Below, one piece after another: positions 1 to 6,003 of a stretch of DNA of 6,003 nt. Under the pieces are notes generated by a model. That model was not told the DNA's origin, made no database searches, and saw only the letters and a program-made list of their open reading frames with translations. The position numbers and the translations under genes are program-made. Each line of letters opens with the position of its first letter. Position 1 is the stretch's first letter. The stretch is taken from the NCBI GenBank assembly GCA_016765255.1, contig JAESQI010000377.1, positions 1 to 6,003 on the forward strand, given 5' to 3'. Origin of the DNA: Robiginitomaculum sp. (lineage in GTDB: Bacteria > Pseudomonadota > Alphaproteobacteria > Caulobacterales > Maricaulaceae).

Positions 1-511
1 CGTAATCAGCAGATTGTAACAATTTCAAAATAATGTTTTCAACATCTTCGCCCACATACCCAGCTTCGGTCAAAGTCGTCGCGTCCGCCATGGTAAAAGG
101 TACATCCAAAATACGCGCCAATGTTTGGGCGAGGAGCGTTTTACCACACCCTGTTGGCCCGACGAGCAAAATATTGGATTTCGCCAACTCAACATCACCC
201 GCCTTACCGTCATGATTGAGACGCTTATAGTGATTGTGCACGGCAACGGATAATACCCGCTTGGCATACTCTTGTCCGATCACATAATCATCGAGTGTAT
301 CACAAATATCTTGGGGCGTTGGGACACCTTCTTGCGCCTTTGCTACGCTCGCTTTGCCCTCTTCACGGATAATATCCATGCAAAGTTCCACGCATTCGTC
401 GCAAATAAACACAGTCGGGCCCGCAATCAGCTTACGCACCTCATGCTGACTCTTACCGCAAAAAGAGCAGTATAATGTATTTTTTGCGTCTGTTGTGCCT
501 GATTTGCTCAT
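1..511 (-). CDS. clpX: ClpX, ATP-dependent Clp protease ATP-binding subunit (N-terminal 170 residues, runs off the window)
   Basis: ClpX is the cytoplasmic AAA+ unfoldase that recognises tagged or damaged proteins and threads them into the ClpP chamber; it also remodels complexes without ClpP. Seen here: an N-terminal zinc-binding domain with Cys15, Cys18, Cys37 and Cys40 (CSFC and CDEC), a linker, the DDYVIGQEYAK segment that opens the AAA+ domain near residue 75, and Walker A GPTGCGKT at 118-125. The conserved MADATTLTEAGYVGEDVENI stretch lies at 141-160. The family is about 420 residues, so Walker B, sensor and pore-loop regions lie outside the window. The ATG at 509-511 is preceded by GGGAG with a 5-nt gap, a good ribosome binding site, and MSKSG is a usual ClpX N-terminus. 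It follows clpP after 158 bp, enough for its own promoter. Identity is essentially certain from the sequence. Confidence 0.98.
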   Translation of the reverse strand, partial: MSKSGTTDAKNTLYCSFCGKSQHEVRKLIAGPTVFICDECVELCMDIIREEGKASVAKAQEGVPTPQDICDTLDDYVIGQEYAKRVLSVAVHNHYKRLNHDGKAGDVELAKSNILLVGPTGCGKTLLAQTLARILDVPFTMADATTLTEAGYVGEDVENIILKLLQSADY

Positions 512-543
512 TTCAACTCCCGGGTGTCACCGTTATTTTTGTT

Positions 544-559
544 AGCTCTTGCAAGAGCT
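544..559. repeat. Perfect 16-bp palindrome in the clpX leader
   Basis: AGCTCTTGCAAGAGCT is perfectly self-complementary. As RNA it could fold into a 6-bp stem with a TGCA loop. It sits between clpP and clpX, immediately downstream of a TATAAT hexamer on the clpX strand and about 33 nt before the clpX start codon. It has no following T-run on either strand, so it is not a standard intrinsic terminator. An operator or a 5'-UTR hairpin is possible, but that is inference. Confidence 0.5.
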
Positions 560-566
560 GTGCCGA

Positions 567-572
567 ATTATA
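567..572 (-). promoter_or_regulatory. Possible -10 element of a clpX promoter
   Basis: The minus strand reads TATAAT, an exact match to the sigma-70 -10 consensus, within the 158-bp clpP-clpX gap. No good -35 hexamer is visible 16-18 bp upstream. The start of transcription would fall near position 560, at the edge of the 544-559 palindrome, giving a leader of about 48 nt. The region is AT-rich, so a chance match is possible. Confidence 0.35.
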
Positions 573-669
573 GCGTGTTATTCTTTCGCAGATACACTCT
601 TTTTATTACAAAACTCTTAGTAAAATCAAGTTTTCGTCACATAGTTACGTTTTAATTTTGCTTTTAGTT

Positions 670-1293
670 TTACTTCGGTTTGGTTTGCGAACGTGAACTA
701 TAAACATGATCGACAATCCCGAATGCTTTGGTTTCTTCGGCTGTCATAAAATGGTCACGGTCAAGTGTCTTTTCAATGAGCGCATATTTATTGCCCGTAT
801 GTTTCACATAAATCTCGTTGAGACGTCTTTTCATCGCCATAATATCATCGGCATGACGCTGAATGTCCGATGCTTGGCCTCGGAAACCGCCTGATGGTTG
901 ATGCACCATAATGCGGGCATTGGGAAGTGCTATGCGCATATCCTTCTCACCAGCTGCAAGGAGTAGCGACCCCATTGACGCCGCCTGCCCTATACACACA
1001 GTGGAAACAGGGCATTTAATATATTGCATTGTATCATATATCGCCATGCCAGCCGTCACCACGCCGCCCGGTGAATTGATATACATGTAGATTTCTTTTT
1101 TCGGGTTCTCGGATTCGAGGAATAAGAGTTGAGCTGTAATCAAACTCGCCATATTGTCTTCAACAACACCCGTTAGAAAAATAATGCGGTCTTTCAAGAG
1201 CCGCGAGAATATATCATAGCTCCGCTCACCGCGACTCGTCTGCTCTACAACCATTGGGACGAGGCCCATTAGAATTTCGTTGGGGTCTTGCAT
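670..1293 (-). CDS. clpP: ClpP, ATP-dependent Clp protease proteolytic subunit
   Basis: ClpP is a cytoplasmic serine protease that forms two stacked heptameric rings and degrades proteins delivered by ClpX or ClpA. The 207-residue length is normal for the family. The triad is intact: Ser106 in GQAASMGS, His131 in MVHQP and Asp180 in LDRD. Its spacings of 25 and 49 residues match those of E. coli ClpP (Ser111, His136, Asp185). The INSPGG oxyanion-loop segment at 72-77 and the PSGGFRGQASD handle region at 133-143 are also present. The mature N-terminus probably follows short propeptide removal, as in other ClpPs. The ATG at 1291-1293 has AAGGA 7 nt upstream. It lies upstream of clpX and downstream of an FkbM methyltransferase gene, separated from the latter by an AT-rich 85-bp gap with no convincing promoter. 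Nothing suggests impairment. Confidence 0.98.
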   Translation of the reverse strand: MQDPNEILMGLVPMVVEQTSRGERSYDIFSRLLKDRIIFLTGVVEDNMASLITAQLLFLESENPKKEIYMYINSPGGVVTAGMAIYDTMQYIKCPVSTVCIGQAASMGSLLLAAGEKDMRIALPNARIMVHQPSGGFRGQASDIQRHADDIMAMKRRLNEIYVKHTGNKYALIEKTLDRDHFMTAEETKAFGIVDHVYSSRSQTKPK

Positions 1294-1378
1294 GATCTTT
1301 TCCTTATCTGGTTATGCGGTATTTGGCGATACAATCACCGAAAATAGTCACCTCAATATTTATATTATAATTATATTT

Positions 1379-2116
1379 TCAAGAGGGGCGGTGAAAATAA
1401 TAATCACAGTCGATTTGGTGGAAGATAGTATAGCCCCGCTTGGCAAGCCAATCTATGACATTTTCCCGATGCACGTCCCAAAGTTCGACTTGTAAAACAC
1501 ATTCATTTTGTTGCAACGCATTTTCCATCCCTGTCAAAACCGCCGCTTCGAAACCTTCAACGTCTATTTTAAAAAATGCTCGTGTGTTCATATCTGAAAA
1601 CTGACTATCAAATGTACGTATGTCTATTTCTTGTGAAGACCTAAAATCTCGGCGAGGATGGTTTTTAACATTCATATCAAGTGAAGCCGTGCCAGACGAA
1701 TTTGTCTCAAGCATGATTTCAAACGTCCCTGACGCGTCTCCCAGACCATATGGATAGGCCTTCACCTTGTTTGAGAGATCATTGAGCGCAATGTTTTTGA
1801 CAAGCCGCGCATATGTTTGGGGAACGGGTTCAAAACTATGGATATTTTTCAATTCGGGCAAGCGTATTCCAAGCAAAACGCTATACAATCCCATATTGGC
1901 CCCACAATCAAAAAACGTATCCAGCTTATATGCGCGAATACACTCTTGCGCGAATGCCAATTGCGCCCGCTCGAACGGTTGTCCAATCAGAAGACGGTTA
2001 TCAATCCAGTCCTTTGGATATAATTCCCATTTCGCGCTCAAGCGGCGCGTAATCATTGGTTTTGTCCGAAGCCTTAATAAGCGTTTGGCGAGGCTAAAAT
2101 GAGGATGAAACTTCAA
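1379..2116 (-). CDS. FkbM-family SAM-dependent methyltransferase
   Basis: The 245-residue product carries the FkbM family pattern. The SAM-binding motif I is FFDCGANMGLYSVLL (68-82); an acidic ribose-binding segment HSFEPVPQTYARL follows at 93-105, and the FFKIDVEGFEAAVLTGM core at 181-197. Members transfer a methyl group from S-adenosylmethionine, usually to a hydroxyl of a sugar or polyketide; the substrate here cannot be told. The first 50 residues are basic, with no signal peptide. The likely start is TTG at 2114-2116, with AGG 5 nt upstream and only 11 nt after the tig stop codon, which suggests co-transcription. An in-frame ATG at residue 21 (codon 2054-2056) is the alternative and would leave the fold intact. 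The position between tig and clpP is unusual, since no glycan genes are nearby in the window. Family assignment is firm; function is open. Confidence 0.9.
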   Translation of the reverse strand: MKFHPHFSLAKRLLRLRTKPMITRRLSAKWELYPKDWIDNRLLIGQPFERAQLAFAQECIRAYKLDTFFDCGANMGLYSVLLGIRLPELKNIHSFEPVPQTYARLVKNIALNDLSNKVKAYPYGLGDASGTFEIMLETNSSGTASLDMNVKNHPRRDFRSSQEIDIRTFDSQFSDMNTRAFFKIDVEGFEAAVLTGMENALQQNECVLQVELWDVHRENVIDWLAKRGYTIFHQIDCDYYFHRPS

Positions 2117-2127
2117 GCGGACCTGAC

Positions 2128-2480
2128 CTAGATCATATCATCTTCTTTAAACAGCTCATCTCGGTCAACTTTTTTGTCTGTGACTTTCGCTTTTTCAATG
2201 ATGAGGTTTACTGTTTTCTCTTCAAAAATCGGAGCGCGCATCTGTGCAACCGCTTCTGGGTTCTTTTGGTAGAACTCAATCACTTGTTGTTCTTGGCCAG
2301 GATAACGACGGGCTTCACCAACAATGGCTTGTTGCAATTCGTCATTTGAGATTTGAATGTCAGCCTTGGCGCCAATTTCAGCCAATACCAAACCAAGGCG
2401 TACACGGCGCTCAGCAATTTTACGGTAATCAGCTTTTAGCTTTTTTTCTGATTTTTTAGCGTCGTCTTCGTCGAGTTGAC
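2128..2480 (-). pseudogene. tig: Trigger factor, C-terminal portion in a shifted frame
   Basis: This frame encodes the rest of trigger factor after the frameshift: QLDEDDAKKSEKKLKADYR, then IAERRVRLGLVLAEIG, a YPGQEQQVIEFYQKNPEAVA segment and RAPIFEEKTVNLII, ending in FKEDDMI at a TAG (2128-2130). These match the C-terminal SurA-like chaperone arms of alphaproteobacterial trigger factors (family knowledge). It has no ATG and no ribosome binding site of its own; the first plausible internal start is a TTG at 2389-2391 without a purine-rich leader. Independent expression is therefore unlikely. If the reading frame is restored, the whole protein would be about 446 residues, normal for the family. 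Codons and conserved residues show no further decay, so the break is either recent or a sequencing error. Confidence 0.85.
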
Positions 2481-3467
2481 TGCTTCTTTTTCTTTTTCGA
2501 CTTGAGCCCAGATATTAGCAAATTCAGCTTCTACCATGTTTGGCGGCAAATCGAATGTGTGTTTCTTATCAAGATCATCAAGAATGGCTCGTTTAAGCTT
2601 CATACGGCTTTGCTCTTCAAGCTCGCCTTCTGCTTGTTTGCTCACGGCTTCTTTGAGAGACTTTAAATCTTCCATGCCAAATTTCTTGGCGAATTCATCA
2701 TCAATTTTCGCGTCTGTCGAGCCTTGAACTTCCAAAACTTCCGTTTCGAACACAGCTTCTTTATTGGCCAATGTGTCGACTTGGTAGTCTGTCGGGAAAG
2801 TAACGGTGACATCGAGCTTATCGCCGGCTTTCACACCGATGAGCTGCTCTTCAAAGCCCGGAATAAATGTGCCTGACCCAAGGATGAGTTGGTGGCCTTC
2901 CATAGCGCCGCCGTCAAATGCTTCGCCGTCCACACGACCCGTGAAATTGATCAACACCGCATCTTCGTTTTTGGCCTTGGCGGTTTTGGCTTTTTTCCTG
3001 TAGCTTTTTTGACCTTTAGCAAGTTCTGCCATTTGATCCTCGACGGTCTTATCGTCAAGCTCAGTAGTCAACCGCGTGAATTTAAGGGTTGCAGGGTCAA
3101 CAGGTTCAAACTCGGGAATCGTTTCAACATTAAGTGTATATTCAAGATCAGCCTTTCCTTTTGTGACATCTTCGCCGTTAGCGCGCAGGTCAATAGAGGG
3201 TTGTCCTGCAGGGCGGATTTTATGATCTTCCATGGTTTTTTGCGTGGTTTCTGTAACAGTTTCCTGCACAACATCATTCATAATGGATTGACCAAACGTT
3301 TTGCGGATATGGCTAGCGGGGACTTTACCCTTACGAAAGCCTTTAAGATTGACCTGCGGCTGCATTTCCTTGATTTTTGCTTCCAGTTTCTCTGCCAATG
3401 CTTCTTTGGCAATGGTAATGGAATAAGAGCGGCTAAGGCCTTCGGATTTAAGTTCTTTTACTTGCAT
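2436..3467 (-). CDS. tig: Trigger factor, N-terminal ORF (ribosome-binding and PPIase domains), truncated by frameshift
   Basis: Trigger factor binds the ribosome exit tunnel through L23 and shelters nascent chains; its FKBP domain has prolyl isomerase activity. The ribosome-binding signature GFRKGKVP is at 43-50 when the ATG at 3465-3467 is used, the same numbering as E. coli GFRK at 43-46. The FKBP domain spans roughly 160-247, with INFTGRVDGEAFDGG at 173-187 and PGFEEQ at 203-208. The FANIWAQVEKEKEA segment follows, after which the frame runs into a non-conserved tail and a TAA at 2436-2438. Start choice: MQVKELKSEGLSR resembles other trigger factor N-termini and has GGA 7 nt upstream; an in-frame ATG 8 codons earlier (3489-3491) is possible but has only a weak leader. 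As written, the product lacks most of the C-terminal chaperone arm but keeps the ribosome-binding and PPIase parts. Confidence 0.93.
   Translation of the reverse strand: MQVKELKSEGLSRSYSITIAKEALAEKLEAKIKEMQPQVNLKGFRKGKVPASHIRKTFGQSIMNDVVQETVTETTQKTMEDHKIRPAGQPSIDLRANGEDVTKGKADLEYTLNVETIPEFEPVDPATLKFTRLTTELDDKTVEDQMAELAKGQKSYRKKAKTAKAKNEDAVLINFTGRVDGEAFDGGAMEGHQLILGSGTFIPGFEEQLIGVKAGDKLDVTVTFPTDYQVDTLANKEAVFETEVLEVQGSTDAKIDDEFAKKFGMEDLKSLKEAVSKQAEGELEEQSRMKLKRAILDDLDKKHTFDLPPNMVEAEFANIWAQVEKEKEAVNSTKTTLKNQKKS
2480..2481 (-). other. tig: Probable single-base loss that splits tig
   Basis: Upstream the conserved frame reads EKEKEA (codons GAA GCA ending at 2481). From 2479 downward the conserved frame is one base out. 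Adding one G between 2481 and 2480 gives GCA GGT CAA CTC GAC, i.e. A-G-Q-L-D-E-D-D, which joins the two frames into a trigger-factor-like linker. The shifted frame is already protein-like before the A-runs at 2452-2457 and 2441-2447. That places the lesion here rather than in those homopolymers. The missing base could also lie a few bases to either side. Confidence 0.7.
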
Positions 3468-3503
3468 GGTCACGTCCAGATCTGATGTCATTTTAAAGTA
3501 TAA

Positions 3504-3519
3504 GCCTAATTACTTAGGC
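3504..3519. repeat. Inverted repeat in the tig/dedA-like divergent region
   Basis: GCCTAA and TTAGGC flank a TTAC loop, giving a perfect 6-bp stem just upstream of tig. On the minus strand a TATACT hexamer (3497-3502), a 5/6 match to a -10 box, follows directly. If that hexamer is used, transcription would start near 3490, which favours the tig start at 3467. No matching -35 is seen. The repeat could be an operator, but it is short enough to arise by chance. Confidence 0.35.
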
Positions 3520-3638
3520 GTTGTGACGGGCCTTATGTCACGGCTCATGCGAATGTGCAACGGGGTTTTCAAATCCTTATGCATATGTCACAAAAGAGCG
3601 ACACAATAGCCCATTTTAAGGTCAAAAACGGTGTTTTT

Positions 3639-4187
3639 ATGGAATTTATAGGCGAAAGCAATATGTACTTGCTTTATATTGGCTTATTTTTAGCTCCATT
3701 TGTCCAAGAAGACAGTGCGGTTATTGGTGCGGCCAGCCTATCTATATCCCGGTCAGACCATTGGATCTCTATATTTGCGGTCATTCTCATCGGACTTATC
3801 GCCAGTGATTCGTGGAAGTACTGGCTGGGATGGGCAGGAAAGCACCATAAATGGGCCAAGAAATATACCCAAAATGAGCGCGTACAGAAATTAAAGCATG
3901 TGATCATCAACAATAGTGTCAAAACGCTTATCGCCGTGCGCTTTCTGCCCCTCGCCCGTATTCCCACTTATTTGGCTACAGGTTTTTTTGGCGTGCCCTA
4001 TCTAAAATACTGGCTGAGTATTGCTGTCTCTGCCTTAATTTATGTGACCGTAATTTTCTGCGCCTTCCATGTTTTGGGCGAAATCATGGGCGAAAAACTG
4101 AAAACCTATATGCCATTTTTTGCCGTTGGCATATTGATCGCTACTCTCATCGGGTATTTTATTTACCGCAAAACCAAAAAACTTTAA
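3639..4187 (+). CDS. DedA/VTT-family-like integral membrane protein
   Basis: This small polytopic inner-membrane protein has 182 residues from the ATG at 3639. Hydrophobic segments lie near 10-35, 42-64, 94-118 (partly re-entrant), 124-147 and 157-176, followed by a basic cytoplasmic-type tail RKTKKL. The RFLPLARIPTYLATGFFGVPYLKYW region at 101-125 matches the DedA/VTT signature (R, then P and R, then G and P). SDSWKYWLGWAGK at 56-68 resembles the family GDxxxYxxGR segment with Ser for Gly. The first loop has FVQEDSAVIGA where classical DedA proteins have an F/P-PGE motif. DedA proteins act in lipid carrier or phospholipid translocation and membrane homeostasis (family knowledge); the substrate here is unknown. 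Start is uncertain: GTG 3555, ATG 3579, 3585 and 3663 are in frame, and none has a clear ribosome binding site. I chose 3639 because it leaves a short lead before the first membrane segment. No terminator separates it from the converging receptor gene. Confidence 0.8.
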   Translation: MEFIGESNMYLLYIGLFLAPFVQEDSAVIGAASLSISRSDHWISIFAVILIGLIASDSWKYWLGWAGKHHKWAKKYTQNERVQKLKHVIINNSVKTLIAVRFLPLARIPTYLATGFFGVPYLKYWLSIAVSALIYVTVIFCAFHVLGEIMGEKLKTYMPFFAVGILIATLIGYFIYRKTKKL

Positions 4188-6003
4188 TGCCCGCCAAATA
4201 CATAATCTAGGGTAAGGCCGTATGTGCGCGGCGGTTCATATTGAATGGTTTCGTTTTCGATGAGAGGGCCAAGGCCAGCGCCCCAGAGGAAATTAACCGC
4301 AGGTTCATTGACATCAAACAGGTTTTTCACCCAAAGCCCTGCTTTCCACTTCCCGCCCCTTGCGCGGTAGGCGGCTGATACATTGGTAACGGCATAATCC
4401 CCGACAAAAGTCAGTGTCCGAGTTTCTGGCGCGAAATCATCTGGCACACTCCTGTCTGTATAGTCGGTATGGAGTATAATTTCCCCACCTGAACGAAGTG
4501 GCTTTGTATAATCGAGCGCCGCTGAAATTGTCCAATCTGGCGCCGTTCCAAATCCTGTACCCGCGAGGTCTACGCCTGGACTGGGCGAAAATTCATCGTA
4601 CTGAGTTTTCACATAGCCCACAGCAGTCGAGACCCGCAATTCATCGGTGATTTGGGCCTCCATTTCAGCTTCAAAGCCGTAAATATGGGCTTTGGCGGCA
4701 TTGGTGAGGGTTTTAAGAAACAAGAAAGGCGGGCGCGACACACTGACCTGAATGTCCGTGTAATCCATATAAAAAGCACTCACATTGGCCCGAACTTTAC
4801 CGTCCATCAAAAAGCTTTTTATTCCCAATTCGTAATTGGTCAGAAACTCTGGTTCAGTAAAAAATCCTGTGCCTGCGTCAATATCGGCTTGAGAAATAAA
4901 ATCGTCCTTGACGGTCGCACTTCTATAGCCCCGACTTATGGATGCGTAAGTGTTGATGTTGTCGCTTATTTCGTAGCGTGTTCCGATTGTCCAAGACAGC
5001 GGATCGTTCACCACCTTTGCCGTATTATTTAGGGCTGTGAGTGTAAACAAGGCAAAGGTTTCACCGAAAATACTATAATCAACCGTTTTGGTGTCATGCG
5101 TATATCGAATACCAGTAAACCCACTCCATTTATCCGTGAAGCGGACATTACCGTGCGCAAATACGGCGTAGGTTTTCGAATTGCTAATTACCCTTTGCCC
5201 GTCAAGTTCATCTGGCGGGTGATTGGCAGGCGGGATGAAGAACACTTGTTCTAAAAAAGCCGTACTCATGAGCGGGAATGTCGGGCTATAATCACGCGTG
5301 GCATTCAGATAATAAAGCCCAATTAAGTAATCAAATTTTTCGGTTTTTGGTGATGTGACACGAAGCTCTTGCGACGTTTCGTTATAAGTACTGTCAAATT
5401 GGGCAATGGTGATGGGGATTGGCAGGCGGTCGCCGTCTTGAATATAAAAATCCTCGACACCTGAAACCCCTGAAATAGAGGTTAGAGTAAACCCGTTCTC
5501 TAATTGATAATTCACATTTAAGGACAAGCGGTGTTGGTCTTGGGTGCGGATTTCGTCTTGGTCTACATTGATTGTATAGGGAATGAGGTCAGAACCGATA
5601 CTGGTAACGGTCTCCCCCATAGAGTTAGGCCGATCATCAAGGGTCTGGAAATTATAAACCAGCCGCGCATCTATTTGCGTAAACGGTGTAAAATAAAGCT
5701 GTCCATTGAAATTGAAATGATCAAGTGCACCAGCTTTATTCCCGTTGAACGCATTAAGTATATAGCCTTCCTTATCCAGTTTTTGCGCCGAAAGCCGAAG
5801 GGCAAGCACATCTTTCTTGAGAGGTATATTGACTTGAGCAGATATCTGCGTGCGGCCATAATTCCCCGCCTCCACCTGCAATCGCCCTTCTAATTCAGCC
5901 GTCGGGGCTTTGGTGGTTATATTGATAGCACCCCCGATCGTATCACGGCCAAAGAGTGTCCCTTGTGGGCCTTTGAGGATTTCAACCCGTTCAATACCCA
6001 TCA
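4184..6003 (-). CDS. TonB-dependent outer-membrane receptor (C-terminal 605 residues; N-terminus outside the window)
   Basis: This is a 22-stranded outer-membrane barrel that imports a ligand (siderophore, vitamin, carbohydrate or similar) using energy from TonB-ExbBD. The window starts within the plug domain: IERVEILKGPQGTLFGR and DTIGGAINITTKAP are the hallmark end of the plug. The barrel follows, with typical strands such as YASISRGYRSATV, YELGIKSFLMDGKVRANVSA, FYMDYTDIQ, VKNLFDVNEPA and the closing PPRTYGLTLDYVF. The Met near 5999-6001 is internal, not the real start. About 100-180 residues are missing, including signal peptide, TonB box and the first half of the plug. The protein ends in YVFGGH, three residues past the usual terminal aromatic. 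Its stop overlaps the stop of the converging membrane-protein gene by 4 bp. The ligand cannot be deduced, as no regulator or enzyme neighbours are in view. Confidence 0.95.
   Translation of the reverse strand, partial: MGIERVEILKGPQGTLFGRDTIGGAINITTKAPTAELEGRLQVEAGNYGRTQISAQVNIPLKKDVLALRLSAQKLDKEGYILNAFNGNKAGALDHFNFNGQLYFTPFTQIDARLVYNFQTLDDRPNSMGETVTSIGSDLIPYTINVDQDEIRTQDQHRLSLNVNYQLENGFTLTSISGVSGVEDFYIQDGDRLPIPITIAQFDSTYNETSQELRVTSPKTEKFDYLIGLYYLNATRDYSPTFPLMSTAFLEQVFFIPPANHPPDELDGQRVISNSKTYAVFAHGNVRFTDKWSGFTGIRYTHDTKTVDYSIFGETFALFTLTALNNTAKVVNDPLSWTIGTRYEISDNINTYASISRGYRSATVKDDFISQADIDAGTGFFTEPEFLTNYELGIKSFLMDGKVRANVSAFYMDYTDIQVSVSRPPFLFLKTLTNAAKAHIYGFEAEMEAQITDELRVSTAVGYVKTQYDEFSPSPGVDLAGTGFGTAPDWTISAALDYTKPLRSGGEIILHTDYTDRSVPDDFAPETRTLTFVGDYAVTNVSAAYRARGGKWKAGLWVKNLFDVNEPAVNFLWGAGLGPLIENETIQYEPPRTYGLTLDYVFGGH

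Noticed and set aside
544..559. Palindrome as a rho-independent terminator of clpP
   Set aside because: Neither strand has a T-run after the stem, and the stem is close to the clpX start rather than the clpP stop.
1366..1375. TATAATTATA palindrome after the methyltransferase stop as a terminator
   Set aside because: It is pure A/T, has no stable stem, and sits in an AT-rich gap where such symmetry is expected by chance.
1294..1378. Promoter for clpP in the gap after the methyltransferase
   Set aside because: A TTGAGG hexamer is present on the minus strand, but nothing at 16-18 bp spacing resembles a -10 box, so I could not support a call.
1767..2102. 111-codon plus-strand frame opposite the methyltransferase
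   Set aside because: The minus strand here carries the conserved FkbM motif I and FEP segment; the plus-strand translation shows nothing recognisable.
2441..2457. Homopolymer A-runs as the location of the tig frameshift
   Set aside because: The shifted frame is already family-like (QLDEDDA) upstream of these runs, so the indel most likely lies earlier, at about 2480.
2889..3485. 198-codon open frame on the plus strand opposite tig
   Set aside because: It lies wholly antisense to a confidently identified gene, its translation is rich in Phe, Cys and Lys with no family pattern, and it has no ribosome binding site. It is a shadow of tig codon use.
3522..3541. TGTGA ... TCAC pair resembling a CRP/FNR site
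   Set aside because: The half-sites are 11 bp apart instead of 6, and the right half lacks the final A.
4652..5032. 126-codon plus-strand frame inside the receptor gene
   Set aside because: It is antisense to well-conserved TonB-dependent receptor barrel sequence, with no recognisable domain.

Overview
The window looks like ordinary chromosomal DNA from an alphaproteobacterium (inference). The reasons are the order trigger factor, clpP, clpX on one strand; a ClpX Walker A of the form GPTGCGKT followed by LLAQTLAR; a trigger factor C-terminus containing IAERRVRLGLVLAEIG; and a large TonB-dependent receptor of the kind common in aquatic members of the class. Base composition is moderate and no part looks strongly foreign. 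I did not find a new multi-gene system.

Minus strand, in transcription order (right to left), positions 3467 to 1: a trigger factor gene (tig) split by a frameshift near 2480/2481; an FkbM-type SAM methyltransferase starting 11 nt after the tig stop; clpP, complete with an intact Ser-His-Asp triad; and clpX, of which the first 170 codons are in the window. These form a protein-quality-control block: trigger factor folds nascent chains at the ribosome, while ClpX unfolds substrates and feeds them to ClpP. The methyltransferase is the odd member, since this family usually modifies sugars or secondary metabolites.

From about 3492 to 3638 lies a divergent intergenic region with a small inverted repeat close to the tig start. 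It is followed on the plus strand by a small DedA/VTT-like membrane protein gene ending at 4187. That gene converges on, and overlaps by 4 bp, a TonB-dependent outer-membrane receptor gene on the minus strand (4184 to the window end, missing its N-terminus).

The points most worth a second look are the tig frameshift (real mutation, sequencing error or recoding), the methyltransferase between tig and clpP, and a perfect 16-bp palindrome in the clpX leader just downstream of a TATAAT hexamer. No stretch above 300 bp lacks a gene. I saw no RNA genes, CRISPR arrays, insertion sequences or convincing intrinsic terminators.
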